This document shows positions 61,310 through 63,441 of a stretch of DNA of 63,441 nt, piece after piece (within the stretch, counting starts at the first letter, position 1; each line of letters opens with the position of its first letter). The stretch is from CAZOHG01 sp964579725 (GTDB lineage Bacteria; Zhuqueibacterota; JdFR-76; BMS3Abin05), in contig CAZOHG010000016.1 in assembly GCA_964579725.1 (NCBI GenBank), forward strand, positions 1-63,441, read 5' to 3'. Both the position numbers and the translations under genes were made by a program. A model generated the notes under the pieces. It saw nothing but the letters and a program-made list of their open reading frames with translations, was not told the origin of the DNA and did no database searches.

Positions 61310-62391
61310 AGATAGCGTTTATTGAAGAAACAGCTTTTACCTCCCGACACGGCGGGGCTGCGGCATGGACCTTGACAATTGCCAGATATTTGTCTCAAAG
61401 GGGAATACAGACAAAAGTTTTCTCGTTTGCAAAAGATATGCGTTTTTTTTTGCCAAGGCGTATAGCTTTGTTCCCATTTTTTAGGGAAGTGTTTGTCTAT
61501 CCCTTTGTAGGTCAACAAATGGTGAAAAAAATACAAAATGATTATGATATTATTTATTTTGCATCCTCTACCACAAATGCCCTTAACCACGTTAAAACGC
61601 CTACACTAACAGGTACCAATTGCCTGTTTTCAAGACAATTGCAAGATTTCTCCCCCTTTTTGCCTATTCAACATAAAGCAATTTTCAATCCTTTTTTCTT
61701 TCAATTACTTAAGAATGTGGAGAAAAAGCATTATCAAAATACGCGATCAATCATCTCGACGAGGAAAGACATCACCAAATTTCTTCAAAAAACACTTTCT
61801 ATTCCCAAAGCAAAGATTTACGATATTCCTCATGCAGTTTTTTCAGTCCCCTTTTTGCCCTCCCCCCCAAAAAAGGAGAATAGAGTTGTTCTATTCGTGG
61901 GAAGAGCCACTTTTGGTAAGGGGTTCGATGTATTGCTTGATGCGGCCGATGAGATACATGGGAAGGTTGTCTGCATAGTAAGTCGTATTAGCGAAGCTTA
62001 TCTATCGAAAGCTGCCAAGAAGAAAAATGTTCAGATTATCACTGGGGTAACCCCCAATGACTTGCGACGATATTATCAGAATGCAACGGTTTTTGTAATG
62101 CCCTCCTTGTCGGAAACGGGGCCTATTGTTACCCTGGAGGCCATGTCTTTTGCTCTTCCTATTGTGGGCACACCTCAAGGATGCGGAGAATTTGTAGATG
62201 ATGGTTTCCATGGATTTGTAGTTCCTCCGTATAGTCCGCAACTATTGGCTCAAAAAGTTAACAGTTTAATTGAACACCCTAAAGTTGCCAGAGAGATGGG
62301 AATCAATGCCCAACAAAAAGTTAAGCAACACTATACAATGGATATAGTTGGAGAAAAAATCTTAGCTGTTTGTCATGCTCTTGTTACCTGA
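61306..62391 (+). CDS. Glycosyltransferase family 4
   Basis: A 361-residue GT-B enzyme starting at GTG 61306, which overlaps the previous stop. It opens IAFIEETAFTSRHGGAAAWT. The donor domain is marked by VVLFVGRATFGKGFDVLLDA, the glutamate signature MPSLSETGPIVTLEAMSFALPIVGT, and PYSPQLLAQKVNSLI. Linkage and sugar unknown. It is the last complete gene in the window. Confidence 0.9.
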   Translation: MKIAFIEETAFTSRHGGAAAWTLTIARYLSQRGIQTKVFSFAKDMRFFLPRRIALFPFFREVFVYPFVGQQMVKKIQNDYDIIYFASSTTNALNHVKTPTLTGTNCLFSRQLQDFSPFLPIQHKAIFNPFFFQLLKNVEKKHYQNTRSIISTRKDITKFLQKTLSIPKAKIYDIPHAVFSVPFLPSPPKKENRVVLFVGRATFGKGFDVLLDAADEIHGKVVCIVSRISEAYLSKAAKKKNVQIITGVTPNDLRRYYQNATVFVMPSLSETGPIVTLEAMSFALPIVGTPQGCGEFVDDGFHGFVVPPYSPQLLAQKVNSLIEHPKVAREMGINAQQKVKQHYTMDIVGEKILAVCHALVT

Positions 62392-62410
62392 ATGGGAATA
62401 AAATTTCCGC

Positions 62411-62444
62411 AAGCTCCCCAAAAGGGAGTTTACTCTCATTTTAG
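62411..62444 (+). terminator. Weak hairpin after the last GT4 gene
   Basis: AAGCTCCC (62411-62418) pairs with GGGAGTTT (62424-62431), including one G-T pair, around loop CAAAA. The following sequence is T-rich but interrupted. Possibly a partial terminator before the last gene. Confidence 0.35.
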
Positions 62445-62531
62445 TATGCCCTGAGAATAGAATGAATTTTTCACGATATCTTTGAAAGAGCGTTACGGTC
62501 GCACAACACTTTAAAAGTACAGAAAGGTGAA

Positions 62532-63441
62532 ATGAAATTACTTTTTAAAAGGGTGGGTTTTTCCAAATGGGCTTATGTTTTAGTTATTTTTTGGATACTG
62601 ACTGTCATTCTTGGATTAACGCCTTGGATCTATAGTGACGGAGCAGGGGATTATGCTTGGGTTCGATCTTTTTTTATGGATGGAAATCTAGATTGTTCCA
62701 ATGAATTTGCCCATTATGTAAAAGAATTTGAATTAAAATATGGATGGGAAGGGCCAAATGATGATTTGTTTCCGGCAAAAACCGAAACCGGCTATCAGGC
62801 CAATAAATATCCCATCGGAACAGCAATTTTATGGTCTCCTTTCTTTCTCGTTGGCCACATGGCAACTCTGTTGTCGAATAGTTTATTTCAGTCTAATATT
62901 CCAACAGACGGATATAGTAAATGGTATGTCTTTTTCGTGAGTTTGGGATCCAATTTTTACGCTTTCCTGGGGTTATTTATTGCCTTTTATACGGCAAAAA
63001 GATTTTTCTCGGAGTCCAGTTCTTTTTGGGCTACTACGGGAATTTGGTTCGCAAGTTCGATTCCCGTCTATATGTATCTTTACCCGTCAATGCCCCATAA
63101 CACAGCTCTTTTTACGGTGGCTTTTTTTTATTGTTATTGGCTACTCACCGGAATACAAAGAACCAAACGTCAATGGACAATTTTGGGCCTGGCGGCCGGT
63201 CTGATGATTATCACGCGAATGGAAAGTTTTGTTTTTCTGCTATTACCTTTTTTTGAAATGGCGGCACTTTTTCTAAAAAAAACACCAATTCGCGCGAAGA
63301 TAAGAGAATATCTGGCTTCTTTTTTTCTTTTTGGAGCTGGTATTGTTTCGGTTTTTAGTGTTCAGATGCTTGTTTGGAAAGCGGTTTTTGGTTCCTATTT
63401 CTTAAATCCGTATAATGAAATGACACGGATCGTATCCGCAG
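62532..63441 (+). CDS. Polytopic membrane protein (GT-C-like), cut by the window end
   Basis: The frame runs open from ATG 62532 to the last base, giving 303 codons without a stop. AGAAAGGTGA lies upstream. After a first membrane helix (WAYVLVIFWILTVILGL) comes an extracytoplasmic loop YSDGAGDYAWVRSFF with D36 and D40, in the position of the catalytic aspartates of GT-C glycosyltransferases. NKYPIGTAILWSPFFL and at least five more helices follow. It may be a glycosyltransferase using polyprenyl-phosphate sugars (made by the GT2 genes upstream) or a polymerase-like protein. The missing C-terminus prevents a firm call. Confidence 0.75.
   Translation, partial: MKLLFKRVGFSKWAYVLVIFWILTVILGLTPWIYSDGAGDYAWVRSFFMDGNLDCSNEFAHYVKEFELKYGWEGPNDDLFPAKTETGYQANKYPIGTAILWSPFFLVGHMATLLSNSLFQSNIPTDGYSKWYVFFVSLGSNFYAFLGLFIAFYTAKRFFSESSSFWATTGIWFASSIPVYMYLYPSMPHNTALFTVAFFYCYWLLTGIQRTKRQWTILGLAAGLMIITRMESFVFLLLPFFEMAALFLKKTPIRAKIREYLASFFLFGAGIVSVFSVQMLVWKAVFGSYFLNPYNEMTRIVSA

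Noticed and set aside
1..63441. tRNA, rRNA, CRISPR arrays, transposases, integrases or attachment sites
   Set aside because: All gaps between genes were read; none shows cloverleaf-like, repeat-spacer or mobile-element structure.

Overview
The window is one dense, entirely plus-strand stretch of bacterial chromosome: 59 supported protein genes, no RNA genes, no CRISPR array, no insertion sequence, and no gene-free stretch above 300 bases. The organism is most likely a Gram-negative, rod-shaped member of the FCB assemblage (Calditrichota/KSB1/Ignavibacteria-like). This is inferred from a GWxTD-domain protein, a DUF5683 protein, the folB-folK-deoxynucleoside kinase run, an mreBCD-mrdA-rodA-lgt cluster, a Wza/Wzc-type export system and an archaeal-type geranylgeranyl reductase. 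No 16S gene is present to settle it.

Region 1 (1-11.6 kb) is housekeeping: the 3' end of a fatty-acyl-CoA ligase closed by a strong terminator, a YciO-type protein, folB-folK-dNK, an MsbA-like exporter coupled to a GAF/HD-GYP c-di-GMP phosphodiesterase, an unusual lipoprotein-type RidA coupled to a lipid kinase and a DUF5683 protein, and purF. Region 2 (11.6-20.5 kb) starts with a tight UbiA prenyltransferase, ferredoxin, geranylgeranyl reductase and CDP-alcohol phosphotransferase set, then ftsY, rimO, a GWxTD protein, and two peptidoglycan peptidases interleaved with purN. Region 3 (20.5-32 kb) holds purH, the rod-shape/elongasome cluster with lgt, a CpoB-like lipoprotein, a GalT-family enzyme and glycogen synthase, ending in a double hairpin.

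Region 4 (32.1 kb to the window end) is a large exopolysaccharide/capsule locus. It opens with a near-consensus sigma-54 promoter and a STAS-domain regulator, followed by the outer-membrane export protein, the Wzz/BY-kinase co-polymerase, a UDP-glucuronate epimerase-like enzyme, a leader resembling a c-di-GMP-I riboswitch, the priming sugar-phosphate transferase and UDP-glucose dehydrogenase. After a strong terminator come four GT4 and three GT2 glycosyltransferases, two asparagine-synthetase-like enzymes (one without the glutaminase cysteine), a methyltransferase, an acyltransferase, a deacetylase, a FemAB/GNAT enzyme, a secreted GH123-like hydrolase, two lysylphosphatidylglycerol-synthase-type membrane proteins (one apparently starting at ATT), a sugar-modifying oxidoreductase pair, and a membrane protein cut by the window end. 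Sampled lines become visibly richer in A and T from about 46 kb on. No recognisable Wzx or Wzy is present, so the locus probably continues to the right.

The most interesting points are the sigma-54 plus possible c-di-GMP wiring of the polysaccharide locus, the isoprenoid-lipid gene set, the dual-start RidA lipoprotein, the ATT start, and two degenerate enzymes (AsnB-like and GT2) kept intact inside the locus.
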